64,000 nt of DNA, taken from contig JALJCS010000029.1 of NCBI GenBank assembly GCA_023055355.1, positions 1,736,001-1,800,000 on the forward strand, given 5' to 3'. The stretch comes from Agelaius tricolor. Lineage: Eukaryota > Chordata > Aves > Passeriformes > Icteridae. Positions 53,567 through 64,000 of this stretch are shown here, piece by piece. The position numbers were made by a program, and so were the translations under genes. The notes beneath the pieces were generated by a model that worked only from the letters and a program-made list of their open reading frames with translations, was not told the DNA's origin and ran no database searches. Numbering within the stretch: the first letter of the stretch is position 1; the number at the start of each line of letters is the position of its first letter.

Positions 53567-54300
53567 ACATTGACCCGGTTTAGCCTGCGACTGACGCCTC
53601 CTGAAGTTTTTTATCCTTCTCTCTCTTTTCGCTCTTCTCGCTGCCCTTCCAGCGGTTTTGTTGCTCTCTCCGTACCCCCTCTCCCCCTCTCTCTCCCTCC
53701 CTCCCTCTCTCTCGGTCTCTCTCTTTTTTTAACTTTCCTTCTTGCAGCAGAGCGAAAAAGAGACAGTTAACCGGATGAAACGTTTTTTTCTGCTAATTTT
53801 GGGAAGTGAAGTCACTCGAGGAGGAAACCTTCGTCTCTACGCTGGTCCTGCCTTCTTGGTGAAAATATATATATTTTACATACAGGATATTTGCTCCATT
53901 TAGATAAGAAGGGGCAGAACAATAGCCACCTCTGTCACAGCTCCTGTTTGTCGCTGGGACAGCCCGGCCAGCGCAGTGCCTGCCTCGCACCCCAGCCCGT
54001 GTTAGGCAGCCTGTGTCATCTCACGGCTTCGTTTAACGTGGGGTTTTGCCTTTTTTTTTTTTTTTTTTTTTTTTTTGGCTGGAGCAGCTTTAGCCTGACT
54101 CACTGAATTTCCGTCTCTTCCCACAGATTTTTTTATTAATGCGTTTTCCAGTCAACGGGAAAAATTAAGGGGAGAAAACCGTAAATGCAATTCGGTGACG
54201 GCAGGCGGAGGGAGAAGAGAAAAAGTCTGGCGATTAAAACGTATTTAAAGCATATTTCGAGCCCTCTCCTCCACGCCTCCCAGCACGGACCGTGAGCCGG
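53530..54300 (-). promoter_or_regulatory. FLI1: FLI1 5' leader and proximal promoter
   Basis: Reading away from the ATG on the minus strand, the segment GTGTGGAATATTGCTGGTCC and then GGCGTCAGTCGCAGGCTAAA match the human leader as I recall it. Next is a GA/GGGA purine tract (plus-strand pyrimidines 53600-53735), then ETS-type cores at 53770-53778 (ACCGGATGA) and 53802-53809 (GGAAGTGA), and a GATA site TAGATAAG at 53901-53908. ETS and GATA control of the mammalian FLI1 promoter is established. I cannot fix the transcription start; an AT-rich TATATATATA stretch at 53867-53876 could be a TATA-like element. Confidence 0.65.
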
Positions 54301-56008
54301 GGGTGCAGCCGCTGCCAGGAGCGAGCGCTGAGTGCAATAATGCAGGACAGACAGACGGATTCAACACGGGCTGCAGGCAAGCCGAGGCTCTCGGCCACTC
54401 TCGCCCCTTCCCTCAGTCCCGCTCGTCTGGCGGGTGGGATGTGGGGCTGGGAAGGGAAGGCACTGCCATGGATGGTTTCTGTCCTTTCTTTCAGGTGCCG
54501 GAGCCCTTTCCCAGCCTCCTGTCCCAGTGCGAGCTCCTCGCGGGGATGTGAAACCCCCTCAGAGCGGGGGACACCCCCACTTGATAAACGTGTCAGAACC
54601 TCACAATCAGTACCGGAACAGCGAACGTGCCGCTCGGGTGCCGTGTCCTGACGGGCACAGCAAACAAACCCCTCAGCCTCTAAACCTCGCTCCAGAGCTG
54701 GCGAGCCCCCGACAAATCAACAAATCCTCCCTCACTCAAACCGCAGCGAGCGGCACAGCAGAACGCGCGTTTTCCTCTTTCCGGGAAAAGCCGAACCTTT
54801 CCAAAGGGCCGGGGAAATGAGACAATACCCGCTTGTGCTGCTGCCCCGCTCCCCGCCCGGGCCAGAAGAACCACGGCGGACGCATCATGCAACAGCCGGG
54901 CCGCCCTCCTGCCCCACTTCCACAAACCGGAGCCAGACAGCGAGGGAAGGAGGGTGAAGGCAAGAGAGGAGAGTGCCAGGGCAGCAGGACTCCCGGCCCG
55001 TCGGTGGAGAGCGTTACCTTGTCCAGTGCCAGTCGCGTCCAGGCTTTTTGTTCCCCCCTGTCTTTAGTCCAGCCACGGGGAAGGGGATGAAGGGAAGCAA
55101 AATTATATCCAAAGTTATCCTGCCCCTGCTCCTTCCAAAAGGGAAATGCAATAATGCCACCAGTGTTTCTCCCCGGCTGCGGCAGGGATGCTTTATTAAT
55201 ACTTTATTTCTCCGAGACCGAAGCTGGCAGGAGAGCCGCAGATCCCCCTTGCCCCTCCCTCCCCTCCCTCCCCCTCCTCTGAAATTAGCCTCATCAATTC
55301 AGCTACAATTTTTCAGTTCGGATGCAGACACGGGGCTGAACGTGACCAGACCTGGAGGTTTTTGGCTCGCTGCTCGCAGCGATTGAGGCCGCCTGCAGCG
55401 GGAGGTGCGGGGGGAGCGCAGGGCCAGCCCGACCCCCGGCCCCTCCTGTCTGCCCCGCGCTCCGGGGCTGCGCCGGGGTCCCCCGAGAGCAGCACATCTG
55501 GATGCTGCTAGCGGGGTCAGGTCCCCCCTTGCCTAGGGCCACAAAACTGGAGTTCAATTAAAAGAAATCACCGTTAACCCTTTGCTTTCCTCATTCCTCT
55601 TGCTTTTCCGTGCCCACTGTCCTGCCCCTGCCCCCCCCGGCAGCGCTCCGGTCCCGGCTCCCCCCTCGGCGCTCCCACATGGCAGGAGGCTGCAGCGACC
55701 AGAAAAGCGAGAGGTTAAAGGGAAGAGTGAAACGCATCCTTTCAAAACCCGAATGGTTTCCTCTCCAGACAACGCTCCCCACCAGCCCCGACAAACAACG
55801 CGGGTGGGGGGTGAGGGAGAGGACAGGTTGAGGATCTCAACCGTGAAAGGAAAGGGAAAAATCCCCTGGAAGGAGCCTCTGTCACCCACCGACCTCACAG
55901 GGCACTTCGAGTCGGGGCTGCGGGACCGACAGCGGGGGAGCTGAGGATCCGGGAGAGGCGGGGGGAACCACCTGAAAACAGGCCCAGCTCCCGGGAGAGG
56001 AGCGCGAC

Positions 56009-56312
56009 CCCCTCAAACCCCTGAGCCCGACCCCTCAAAGCCCTGAGCCCGACCCCTTCAAACCCCTGAGCCCGACCCCTCAAAGCCCTGAACCCGGCAC
56101 CTCAAACCCCTGAGCCCGACACCTCAAACCCCTGAACCCGGCACCTCAAACCCCTGAGCCCGACACCTCAAACCCCTGAATCCGACCCCTCAAAGCCCTG
56201 AGCCCGACCCCCTCAAAGCCCTGAGCCCGACACATCAAACCCCTGAATCCGACGCCTCAAAGCCCTGAGCCCGACCCCTCAAAGCCCTGAGCCCGACCCC
56301 TCAAGCCCCTTT
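56009..56312 (+). repeat. CpG-bearing minisatellite, 22-bp unit (CTGAGCCCGACCCCTCAAAGCC)
   Basis: About fourteen units of CTGAGCCCGACCCCTCAAA followed by CCC or GCC, each with one CpG. Variants (AACCCGGCACCTC, ATCCGACCCCTC) are interspersed. The array sits in the CpG-rich zone about 2.6 kb upstream of the FLI1 start codon. Confidence 0.95.
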
Positions 56313-57949
56313 GCCCAGCTCCGGGCTGAAGGGACAAACAAATCCGGCCCCGCCGCGCATCCCCGGCGCTCCCCAAGACGGGCGATTGCCAAACAGACCC
56401 CCCGCCATCCCACCGGGAGATATTTTTGGAACCCAGCTCTGCATTTTATGGCCAGACGGGCACCGTGACCCGCAGGGGTTTATTTTGCATGTCCGGGGAT
56501 GACCGGAGCGGAGCCTGCTCGGGTCACTCGTGATACCGGCTCTGGCAGGGATGCTCCGCGCTTCTCCTCCCGGGTTTGGTCTAAAGCAACATTTGGGAGA
56601 GCCCAAGAGATAAGGGAATGAGCGGAGGTGTTACAGACTCCAAAGAGAAGCCGAACAATCTGCTCTTTTCCGCCCAAATAACGAGAAATAGAAGCTTTGC
56701 ATTATTTTTTCTTTCTGTTTTTGTTTTAATCCCCCACCCTCCACTCCACCCCCCCCAAAAAAAATTAAAAAACAACCCAAAAAACAAATACCCCCTAAAA
56801 ACCTCAAAACCAAACCCAAAGCCACCTTTGAAGTTATGCCATACTTTTTGGAAAAGGCTAAAATATTCATAACCTCCGGACGCCAAGCTCTGAATCATCC
56901 TAGGTGGTTGTGCCGTGACTCTGGGTATTTAACTGTTATTTAACTGAGTATTTGACTGAGCTTTTAACTGGTATTTCACTGACTATTTAACTGTTACCTA
57001 ACTGGATTTTTAACTGTTATTGCATTTAACCGAGAAGGAGGGAGCCGAGACAGGCGGGGGAAAGGCGGGCACGGGGCTGAGCAGGATCTGTTGCCACTCT
57101 GGATCTGTCGCTCGCCCTTCGGATGCTCATGTACGTACAGCAAAGGAATTGGTGGGATCTGTTTCATGTGGTCACCACCAGACAGCTGGAAAATCATTTG
57201 ATCTTGGCAACCACGGAAGATTACAAATGCTTACATCGGGACGGGCTGGTAGAAATCAGTTACTCCTCTATTAATATTCTTGTTAATTATTATTATTATT
57301 ATTATTTATCTCTTTCACTCCGTTAACGAATGGAACGGAATTGTCGAGCGGCGTTGTTCATTAGCTCAATATCGATCTCGGGCGCCTGGCACGTCCCCAC
57401 CTCCTGTCCCCGTCCTTGGGGCTGCTCCCAGCCCCACACGGAGAAGGTGAAAACGCCGCGCTCGGGGCGATCCGAAAGGAACGAGGAGCCACTGGGGGGA
57501 TGTGGCCTGGAGCTGTTTCGTGTCCAGACCCAAAGGAGTTAACCCTCGGTGTAGTTCGGTGCCAATCCCTCGCAGAACCCCAAAGATTTGGATTTTCTGT
57601 CTGTTACCCACGCGGGATTAGCGGGCATCACTTCATAATTAAAACCGTCCGGTTATTCCCTAGAACAAACACAATGAAAACCTTCCCCAGCCCCATTGCA
57701 GGTTGGGAATCTGATTTTCCGAGGAGGGGAGAGGGGATTGGCTTCTGTCACCCTCTCTGACCCCAACAGCATCAGCTGAGCTCTCGTTGAGCCCAGCGCG
57801 GAGCTGTGGCTGTGAACTAACGCGGGGATAGAGGAGGGGAGCTCAAAAAACCCCAACATCCACGCCCTGGCTTTGTGGCTAGAAAGAGCCTCATTTCCCA
57901 CTAAACGTGACAAAGTGGCCCCTTTGTAAATCGAGCTTTCCACGCTCGT

Positions 57950-58080
57950 GTACTTCCACAGCCCGCGCGGGTGCACTGTGGGTGTTATATATCAAATAAT
58001 GCCGCTTTTCAGATAACCTGCCACAGGTTCTATTCCCTCTGAACGTGTGCACAATTCCGTCATTCTGGACTTGCAGGGGG
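57950..58080. promoter_or_regulatory. Candidate regulatory block, GATA/E-box pair
   Basis: Contains CAGATAACCTGCCACAGGTT (58010-58029), pairing an AGATAA GATA site with a CAGGTT/AACCTG inverted motif, beside GTTATATATCAAATAATGCC. Repeat-free and about 4.5 kb upstream of the start codon. The composition suggests regulation; no alignment was made. Confidence 0.33.
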
Positions 58081-58429
58081 CCGGAGTTTATCCCGCTCCA
58101 GCCTTCCCTGGAGGGAAACTCTCCCCCTGCTCCAGGGAAGGTTTAAAATCGCCGGCTCTGACTTTCCTCTGGCACTGACCCCATCGCAGAAAGAAAAACG
58201 CGACGCGTTTGTTTCTTTTCTAACCCCACATTCTTACAAGCAAAAAGCCCAAACTGCAGCCCTGGGATTTGATCCTCCGAAACGAATCCCAATTTTAGAC
58301 CCAATGATTTGGGCAAACCTCCGCTTTTCAACTGCAGCAATAAAAGAGAATCGGGAGAGGGAATCAGAACTGGAGGATCGGGTCCCTCCTCCTGACAGGA
58401 ACAGCCCAGGAGATCTGGGAGCTGAAAGC

Positions 58430-58950
58430 GGGAAGTTATTCCCCGCTAATCGCTACTAAGTAAAACATAATGTCTGAAAAGCGGGGTGGAGAAGATGCGG
58501 GAGCTTTGAAGCTGCATCGCAATGAGGGGCGAGCGGGGCGAGCCAGGGGTGTCCTGGATGCTTTTATTTGAGTTCCATGTCCCAATAAAACTGCCCCCGC
58601 CCTCCCTCCCTCCCCCATCCCGCAGTTATTGAAAAGCTGAAGCACAAAACCCAAAAATACTGAAGGCCAAAAAAACAGACTGCAGTGCACTAGCTCCGAA
58701 CGTCTGGCCCCTCGCTTGAGGCCATAATTAATTTGAGATTTATTTTTATTGGAGAACCCAGTCTCGTCTGACCTTAGCCAAACAAGACTTCAGCGAGACC
58801 CTTGATGCGCTTGAATGGAACAGAATATTTCTCTCTAACTTCTCTTCAGGCGGCCGTGCCTGCTTTGAATTTGTTCCTCAGACTTCATATATTTGGAGAT
58901 TTACAGGAAAGATTTAAAGCATTTTTCCCCTTAGCATTCACTCTCTCTTT
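58430..58950. promoter_or_regulatory. Candidate conserved upstream element
   Basis: A repeat-free block about 5 kb upstream of the ATG with words such as GAGGCCATAATTAATTTGAG (58719), ATTTATTTTTATTGGAG, and TTCATATATTTGGAGATTTA (58883). The texture is typical of conserved developmental enhancers. There is no open frame of note. Confidence 0.4.
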
Positions 58951-59409
58951 TCTTCCCTTTTCGCTCCCCTTTCCCTCCACACCTCCTCTCCTTCTAACCA
59001 CGGGGCTGGGAGAGCATAGGGAGGGCTGGAATACAAAATTCCCCGGATCCAGCATATTGGGAGGGGGCGTTTTTCCTGTAAATTGGGAAAGAATGGAGCC
59101 ATTAAAAGGTTGCAGAGCTGGGGACGGGGTTGGTTGCTGCTGCCTGAAGACGGAGGTCACTGGAAAAGCTCGTCCCCTGTGCCCGATTTCTTTTAGAAAG
59201 CTCCAACGTGCCACAATTCCAGGAGAAAAAACAACTTTTCTCCCACCTCGACTTAAATTCAAGCCGTGTCTTGAAGGGAGAGCGGGAAGGAGCAATGCCA
59301 GCCCTTCCCGATGCTCAGCTTCCAATGCTCAGCGCGGGGCTGAGCACGGGAAAGAGGCACGGGGACAAGGAGAGGATTTTTCTCTTTAAAGCAGAGAGAT
59401 CGGTGCAAA

Positions 59410-59570
59410 CAAGACCTAAATCCGTAAGCTGCAAGTTGTCATAAGGCGTTAATCAACGACTTGCTAAAAGTCCGACAATTTAGCAGCGTTTGTACCCCGA
59501 GAAATGGGTGTCGAAAATGGGGAGAAAGAATTGGGTATAAACGTAATTAGTGACGGCGAAAGGTGAGTGA
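59410..59570. promoter_or_regulatory. Candidate conserved upstream element
   Basis: Repeat-free with homeobox-like and CpG-containing words: CATAAGGCGTTAATCAACGA (59440) and AAACGTAATTAGTGACGGCG (59539). It is about 6 kb upstream of the start codon. Inferred from texture only. Confidence 0.3.
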
Positions 59571-60439
59571 GAAGGAGTTCAAGCAGCTCCTGTCCCCGAG
59601 GCTACCGCAGTGCCCACCCTGGAGGTGCCTGTCCCCTCCTCCGAGCCCGGGGGAGCAGGACTGGAACCCTCCGGGGTGCCAGGAATGGGGAAAATGGGAA
59701 AAAAAAAAAAAAAATAGAAAAAGCAGAAAAGGACAAAGCGCTGGAGGATGCACTCAGTGGGAACATCAGCACCCAGAGCGGGGAAAAGCCAGCCCAGGGA
59801 GGCTTTGGTTCCTTGGTTTTGCCTTTCCTGCCGGGCTCAGGCTCTCAGCAGCCCCTGGAGCACGGGCGGGTTTGTGCCCGCTCCAGCCGCATCCCTGAGC
59901 ACCTGCGGGCTGACCCCGCGCGGCTCTCCTGGCACCAATCCCGCTGCACAGCAAACGAAATCCCGGGATATTCTCTCCTGGCAACCTGTCCTCTGCTCCT
60001 GTCCGCCGGGACAGGGACGTGTCCGTGCCAGGCTTTGGCAGCGCCCGCTCCAAAGAAACCTCCACTGTTTTGTCCTTAAAATAAGAGTTTACTCCCTCTC
60101 TCTTTAGGGCTTCTGTAAACTTTCCAGCGCAGGGAGAGCAAGAACAAACCCAATATTGTTCCCAGCCACGCAGCCCCTTTTCCCTGCATGAATATCCTTC
60201 TTTGTGCTGCACCACAAACCTTGGGGCTGCCTTAAACCCGGGCTTAAAGCGGGAACCCCGCGCTTGCCCTGAGGTTCCTTCCCGAGCAGAATCCATCTCC
60301 AGCCCCCAGGGCTGGGGCAGCAGCACCGCGGGGGTCCCTGCAGGGGGACAGGAAACGCGGGGGTGACACCGGGACAGCCGCTCCTCTGCCCCCGGGGCTC
60401 CCCTCCTGCTCCAGGGGACCTCCCGGAGGGGTCTGGCCT

Positions 60440-61060
60440 CGAGGAGCAGGAAAGGAGCTCCAGGAGCAGGGAAGGGGCTCCAGGAGCAGGAAAAGGGCTC
60501 CAGGAGCAGGAAAGGGGCTCCAGGAGCAGGAAAGGGGCTCCAGGAGCAGGATAAAGGGCTCCAGGAGCAGGAAAGGGGCTCCAGGAACAAGAAGGAGCTC
60601 CAGGAGCAGGATAAAGCGCTCCAGGAGCAGGAAAGGAGCTCCAGGAGCAGGAAAAGGGCTCCAGAAGCAGGATAAAGGGCTCCAGGAGCAGGAAAGGAGC
60701 TCTAGGAGCAGGAAAGGGGCTCCAGGAGCAAGAAGGAGCTCCAGGAGCAGGAAAGGAGCTCCAGGAGCAGGAAAGGAGCTCCAGAAGCAGGATAAAGGGC
60801 TCCAGGAGCAGGAAAGGAGCTCCAGGAGCAGGAAAAGGGCTCCAGAAGCAGGATAAAGGGCTCCAGGAGCAGGAAAGGGGCTCCAGGAGCAGGAAAGGGG
60901 CTCCAGGAGCAGGAAAGGAGCTCCAGAAGCAGGATAAACGGCTCCAGGAGCAGGAAAGGAGCTCCAGGAGCAGGAAAAGGGCTCCAGGAGCAGGAAAGGG
61001 ACTCCAGGAGCAGGAAAGGGGCTCCAGAAGCAGGAAAGGGGCTCCAGGGGCTGGGAAGGG
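60440..61060 (+). repeat. GGAA-bearing minisatellite, 21-bp unit (GGGCTCCAGGAGCAGGAAAGG)
   Basis: About 620 bp of roughly 21-bp units GGCTCCAGGAGCAGGAAAG with variants GGATAAA for GGAAAG, AGAAGC for AGGAGC, and TCTAGG. Nearly every unit carries CAGGAAA, an ETS-core-like word, so about 25 evenly spaced GGAA cores lie 7 kb upstream of the FLI1 start. The minus-strand frame reads as LLLEPFSCSWSPFPAPGA repeats, an artefact. Confidence 0.96.
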
Positions 61061-61665
61061 AGAGAGGCTCAGCCGGCCCCGGGCTGTCTCGGGGAGGGCA
61101 GGGCACGGGAAGCGAAAGCAGAAGCGCTGAGTGTGCGAGGAGGAGGCGATAAAGGGGAATGAAGCGTTTGGATGTTGCCCAAGGGCAGAGAAAAGCGCGG
61201 GGTAACAATGAACCCCCAAATGATCCTTGTGCCTTTACACACATCTGAAAGCTCTGTGGGGGCAGGAGGGGACTGAGGGCTGCTGTGACCTGGAGGTGCT
61301 GTCACAATGGTAATAATTAAAAAATCAGAATTCAGAGGTCATGTTGCTTTGCTTCTGGCTCTAATTCTTTCCATATCCCTCCAGTCAGGATTCCAGTGCT
61401 GTCTTCTTTTAAAATTTAATTTTCCAATTACATTCTGTATTTCATTCTCTAAAGTCAAGTCCTCGTGTTTGGATGAGATTAGCACCCTCTGATACACTGT
61501 GAATTATTAAATATTCGCAGATCAGCCAGTCCCTAATGGTCTAAGGAATAGAAATTCTTCATCAGTTATGCAGAATAAGCCATGAAGGATCAAAATTATT
61601 TTTTTATTTCTACAAATTCCCACCCCTCCATTGAATTAAGGCCCCTACAAGAAGTGGGTGTGAGA

Positions 61666-62150
61666 GAAAAGCTTGGGTTCCCTGTCAGGAGTTCTGTGGG
61701 ATTGGGTTCCTCTGTCAACAGTTCCATGGGACTGGGTTCCTGTGTCAATTCTGTGGGGTTGGGTTCCCCTGTCAGGAGCTCTGTGGGATTGGATTCCCCT
61801 GTCAGGAGCTCCGTGGGATTAGAGTTCTCTGGGATTGTGTTCCCCTGTCAGGAGCTCCGTGGAATTGGGATCCTGTGTCAGGAGCTCCATGGGATTGGGT
61901 TCCTCTGTCAGTTTTATGGGATTGGGTTCCCCTGTCAGGAGTTCTGTGGGATTGGGTTCCTGTGTCAGTTTTATGGGATTGGGTTCCCCTCTCAGGAGTT
62001 CTGTGGGATTGGGTTCCTGTGTCAGGAGCTCTGTGGGATTGGAGTTCCATGGGATTGGGATCTCCTGTCAGTTCTCTGGGATTGGGTTCCTGTGTCAGTT
62101 TTATGGGATTGGGTTCCCCTGTCAGGAGTTCCATGGGATTGTGTTCGCTG
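61666..62150 (+). repeat. Minisatellite, GTGGGATTGGGTTCCTGTGTCAG-type units (about 27-36 bp)
   Basis: About fifteen units of GGGATTGGGTTCC plus CCTGTCAGGAGTTCTGT or shorter spacers. Unit length varies by loss of the AGGAGTTC part. Open frames across it in several frames are artefacts. It is the outermost array in the flank. Confidence 0.94.
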
Positions 62151-64000
62151 TTGTGTGGGATCTGTTTTGAATGCTCTCAATGACCCCTCTGTGCTGAGAT
62201 GGAAATCAAGGTTCCAGCCCTGAGCTCCAATCCGAGCGCCTCCACACAAAAATCTTTGTTAAAATTAAGCATTTTCAATGAAATCCTCCTCTGCCTCCTG
62301 CAGCTCCCTCACCTCAGCCTCAGCCTGCTTTTGGAGAGCCATGACAAGAACCCCGTGGCCTGAAGGTGTCCCAGGATATTTGGTGAATTTGTTCCTCCTG
62401 GGATTCCTGTGGGACACCCTGTAGGGTGTGGGGGACACCCTGCAGCTGCCCCCTCTGGGCCCCAGCCTGGTGGGAGGAGGCATTTTCTGTCCAAGGCACA
62501 GAGGAAACCTGAAGTGAATGCACACTGTCCATCTGTTGGATTCATAGAAAAGATCAATCCCCATCTCTCTTTTTCTGGTGGGGGTGGTGTACACATCCCA
62601 CAAAAAAAAACAAAGAAAATACTTCTCCCTTCCATAAGGCAGCAAATAAGGCTTGGTAGAGAAAGAATGGCATTAATAATAAGAAGGAAGAAGGAGACGC
62701 AAGAAGGAAAATGGACACACAAAGAGAGAAGGATTGGGACTCAATCATCTCTCAATCTTCTCCTTTTCCATCTCTGTGCTCCCCAGAGCTTGGGAAGCCC
62801 TCCCAGGTGAGGGTGGGGCAGCAGGGAGGGAAGGAAGGCAGGGGGGTCTCAGTGGGACCTGGTTCAGCTGCACCCACCCTCGAGGATGGGGAGAGGCAGC
62901 AGCAGAGGGTGGGGGTGCCCTGCCCAGGAGCACAGAGCTCCCTGCACCAGGGAGGGGATCCACATCCACATTTCCACTGCCTGGAACATTCATCATCCCA
63001 GCAATTCTGTGAGCAGGCACTGGCAGAGCCTCTCTGCTGCCTCTGGGCGCATTTGGGTCACTGGGAGTGCCACCAAACCCAGAGGGGCAGGGACCGACCT
63101 CACCCATGTGCTGAGGGTTCAAACTTCCCTGAATTCCACCACACTCCCACCTTTATGAACAGCTCTGGATGAGCTGCCCAACTCAAACCACCCAGAGCCA
63201 GTGGCAGATCTTTCCTTTGTCTCCAGAGGATTTCAGGTCAGACTCGATGGAAATCCTGTTGATTTTTTAAGCACAGCTACAAATAATTTACCCTGTGCCA
63301 TTAGAGTGGGAGAAGCTCTGCAGACAAACAAGCAGAGACAGAATCCTTGCCCAAAATACCCTCAGCTGAGGAGGAAGGGCTGTGTCAGAGGCAGAGTCCA
63401 GCAGCCACAGCTCAGGCCCCCCTCCACACTGTGAGTCCCACCTGGGGAGCTCTCCCTGCTGGATACAGCACAAACTCCTGGGAGGAGAACCCTGGCCCAG
63501 CCTTTTCCTGCAGCCCTGCCCTGCCTGAGGCTGGCACAGCCAGGGACAGGCTCCCAGTCCTGCTGCCATGGTCACTTTTTCAGGCCTGGGGCTCACTTCC
63601 ACCATTCCAAAGGAATTTTGCTCCCAGCAGGAGCAGCCCTGGATCTGCTCCCAGCCCGAGGCAGTGACACCACTGCAGAGGATGGCACAGGGCCTTCCTC
63701 TCCTCATTGCAGCCAGAGCATCCCAGGGCATTCCCTGCATCCCCACAGCCAGCCACACACTGGGGAACCTTTCTGTGCTTCAGCTCCAAGGGATTTGCCT
63801 TCCCCAGACTGGAATTCCAGCTGTTTTCCACAATTTCTGTTCCAGAATCTGATCCAGAGCTATGCAAACTTACTGAGCAAAATTACCCCAAGATTCCCTG
63901 CAACACCAAGGTGGGAGTGGGATTTGGGGGATATCAGCCCATGAGGAACCCTGCCCATTCCTGGCTGGATTTGTTGCTGTGATGTGGAGCAGCTGCACAA

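Larger units (their letters stand above)
53512..53570 (-). other. FLI1: Upstream reading frame 1 of FLI1 mRNA (AUG at -41), exon 1 part
   Basis: An AUG lies at 53570-53568, exactly 41 nt before the main start and out of frame with it. The frame runs through the main AUG and across the exon 1/2 junction, and ends at UGA +35 (18573-18571 in exon 2), giving about 25 codons. Its context is weak (U at -3, U at +4). My recollection of mammalian FLI1 is that an overlapping upstream frame has the same -41 start and +35 stop. Confidence 0.7.
52700..56600. other. CpG-rich zone (CpG island) around the FLI1 5' end
   Basis: CpG dinucleotides are visibly dense from about 52700 to 56600, peaking at 53130-53480 and 55330-55700, and much rarer elsewhere in intron 1. 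It covers exon 1, the leader and the presumed promoter, as expected for a CpG-island promoter of a developmental regulator. The boundaries are by eye. Non-CpG interruptions include the pyrimidine tract at 53600-53735 and a T-run at 54049-54076. Confidence 0.75.
54300..64000. other. Upstream flank of FLI1, no recognisable gene
   Basis: Nearly 10 kb with no exon that I can identify. It holds the right half of the CpG-rich zone, minisatellites at 56009-56312, 60440-61060 and 61666-62150, an A-rich run at 56752-56820, an A-run near 59701-59715, and candidate regulatory blocks at 57115-57310, 57950-58080, 58430-58950 and 59410-59570. In vertebrates ETS1 is the next gene on this side in head-to-head orientation, but nothing of it is visible. 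From 62200 to 64000 I see ordinary unique sequence only. Confidence 0.7.

Noticed and set aside
52604..53770. GC-rich open frames of 220-390 codons on both strands around exon 1
   Set aside because: Open only because of CpG-rich composition and the GGA run. The minus frame is the exon 1 read-through past a good splice donor.
60104..61219. Minus-strand 371-codon frame with PAPGAPFLLLE repeats
   Set aside because: It is a translation of the 21-bp minisatellite.
54300..64000. ETS1 exons in the right flank
   Set aside because: ETS1 is expected further away in this direction, but no ETS, PNT or ETS1-like reading was found.

Overview
The window looks like bird nuclear DNA, probably a songbird. 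The interspersed repeats I recognise are 3' fragments of CR1 LINEs and endogenous-retrovirus LTRs; there are no mammalian SINEs. Long spacers are full of minisatellites. Bird is well supported; songbird is inference. One protein-coding gene is present, on the minus strand: the 5' half of FLI1, an ETS-family transcription factor of blood and endothelium. Its first four coding exons run right to left at 53529-53512, 18589-18381, 7464-7310 and 3974-3771. Phases and splice sites agree at every junction. Together they encode residues 1-195, including the whole Pointed (PNT) domain. The ETS DNA-binding exons must lie to the left of position 1.

Layout. 1-3770: partial intron 4 with a solo LTR. 3975-7309: intron 3 with a TAAAA-type microsatellite. 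7465-18380: intron 2 with several CR1 fragments, two adjoining large minisatellites (9285-9708 and 9748-10880), and a pair of related LTRs in opposite orientation (16368-16895 and about 17140-17509). 18590-53511: intron 1 (about 35 kb) with more CR1 fragments, a 1.3-kb AAACC-type array (30603-31915), several minisatellites, and non-repetitive stretches that look like conserved enhancers, notably 36880-37720 and 39930-40450. 53530 to about 54300: FLI1 5' leader and proximal promoter inside a CpG-rich zone. 54300-64000: upstream flank with further CpG-rich sequence, three more minisatellites and candidate regulatory blocks, and no recognisable gene.

Most notable points: (1) the LTR copy at 17140-17509 differs from its inverted neighbour mainly by G-to-A changes, the pattern expected from APOBEC-type deamination of retroviral cDNA; (2) the FLI1 leader keeps two overlapping upstream reading frames at -41 and -37, with stops at +35 and +15; (3) five AGATAA GATA sites plus E-boxes lie about 13 kb into intron 1, matching the rough position of the mammalian Fli1 +12 enhancer; (4) about a dozen tandem arrays occur, several built on transcription-factor-like words (AGGTGTGA T-box half sites, GGAA ETS cores). 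The many long open frames in the window nearly all come from these repeats and are not genes. All similarity statements rest on reading and memory; no alignment or database search was run.
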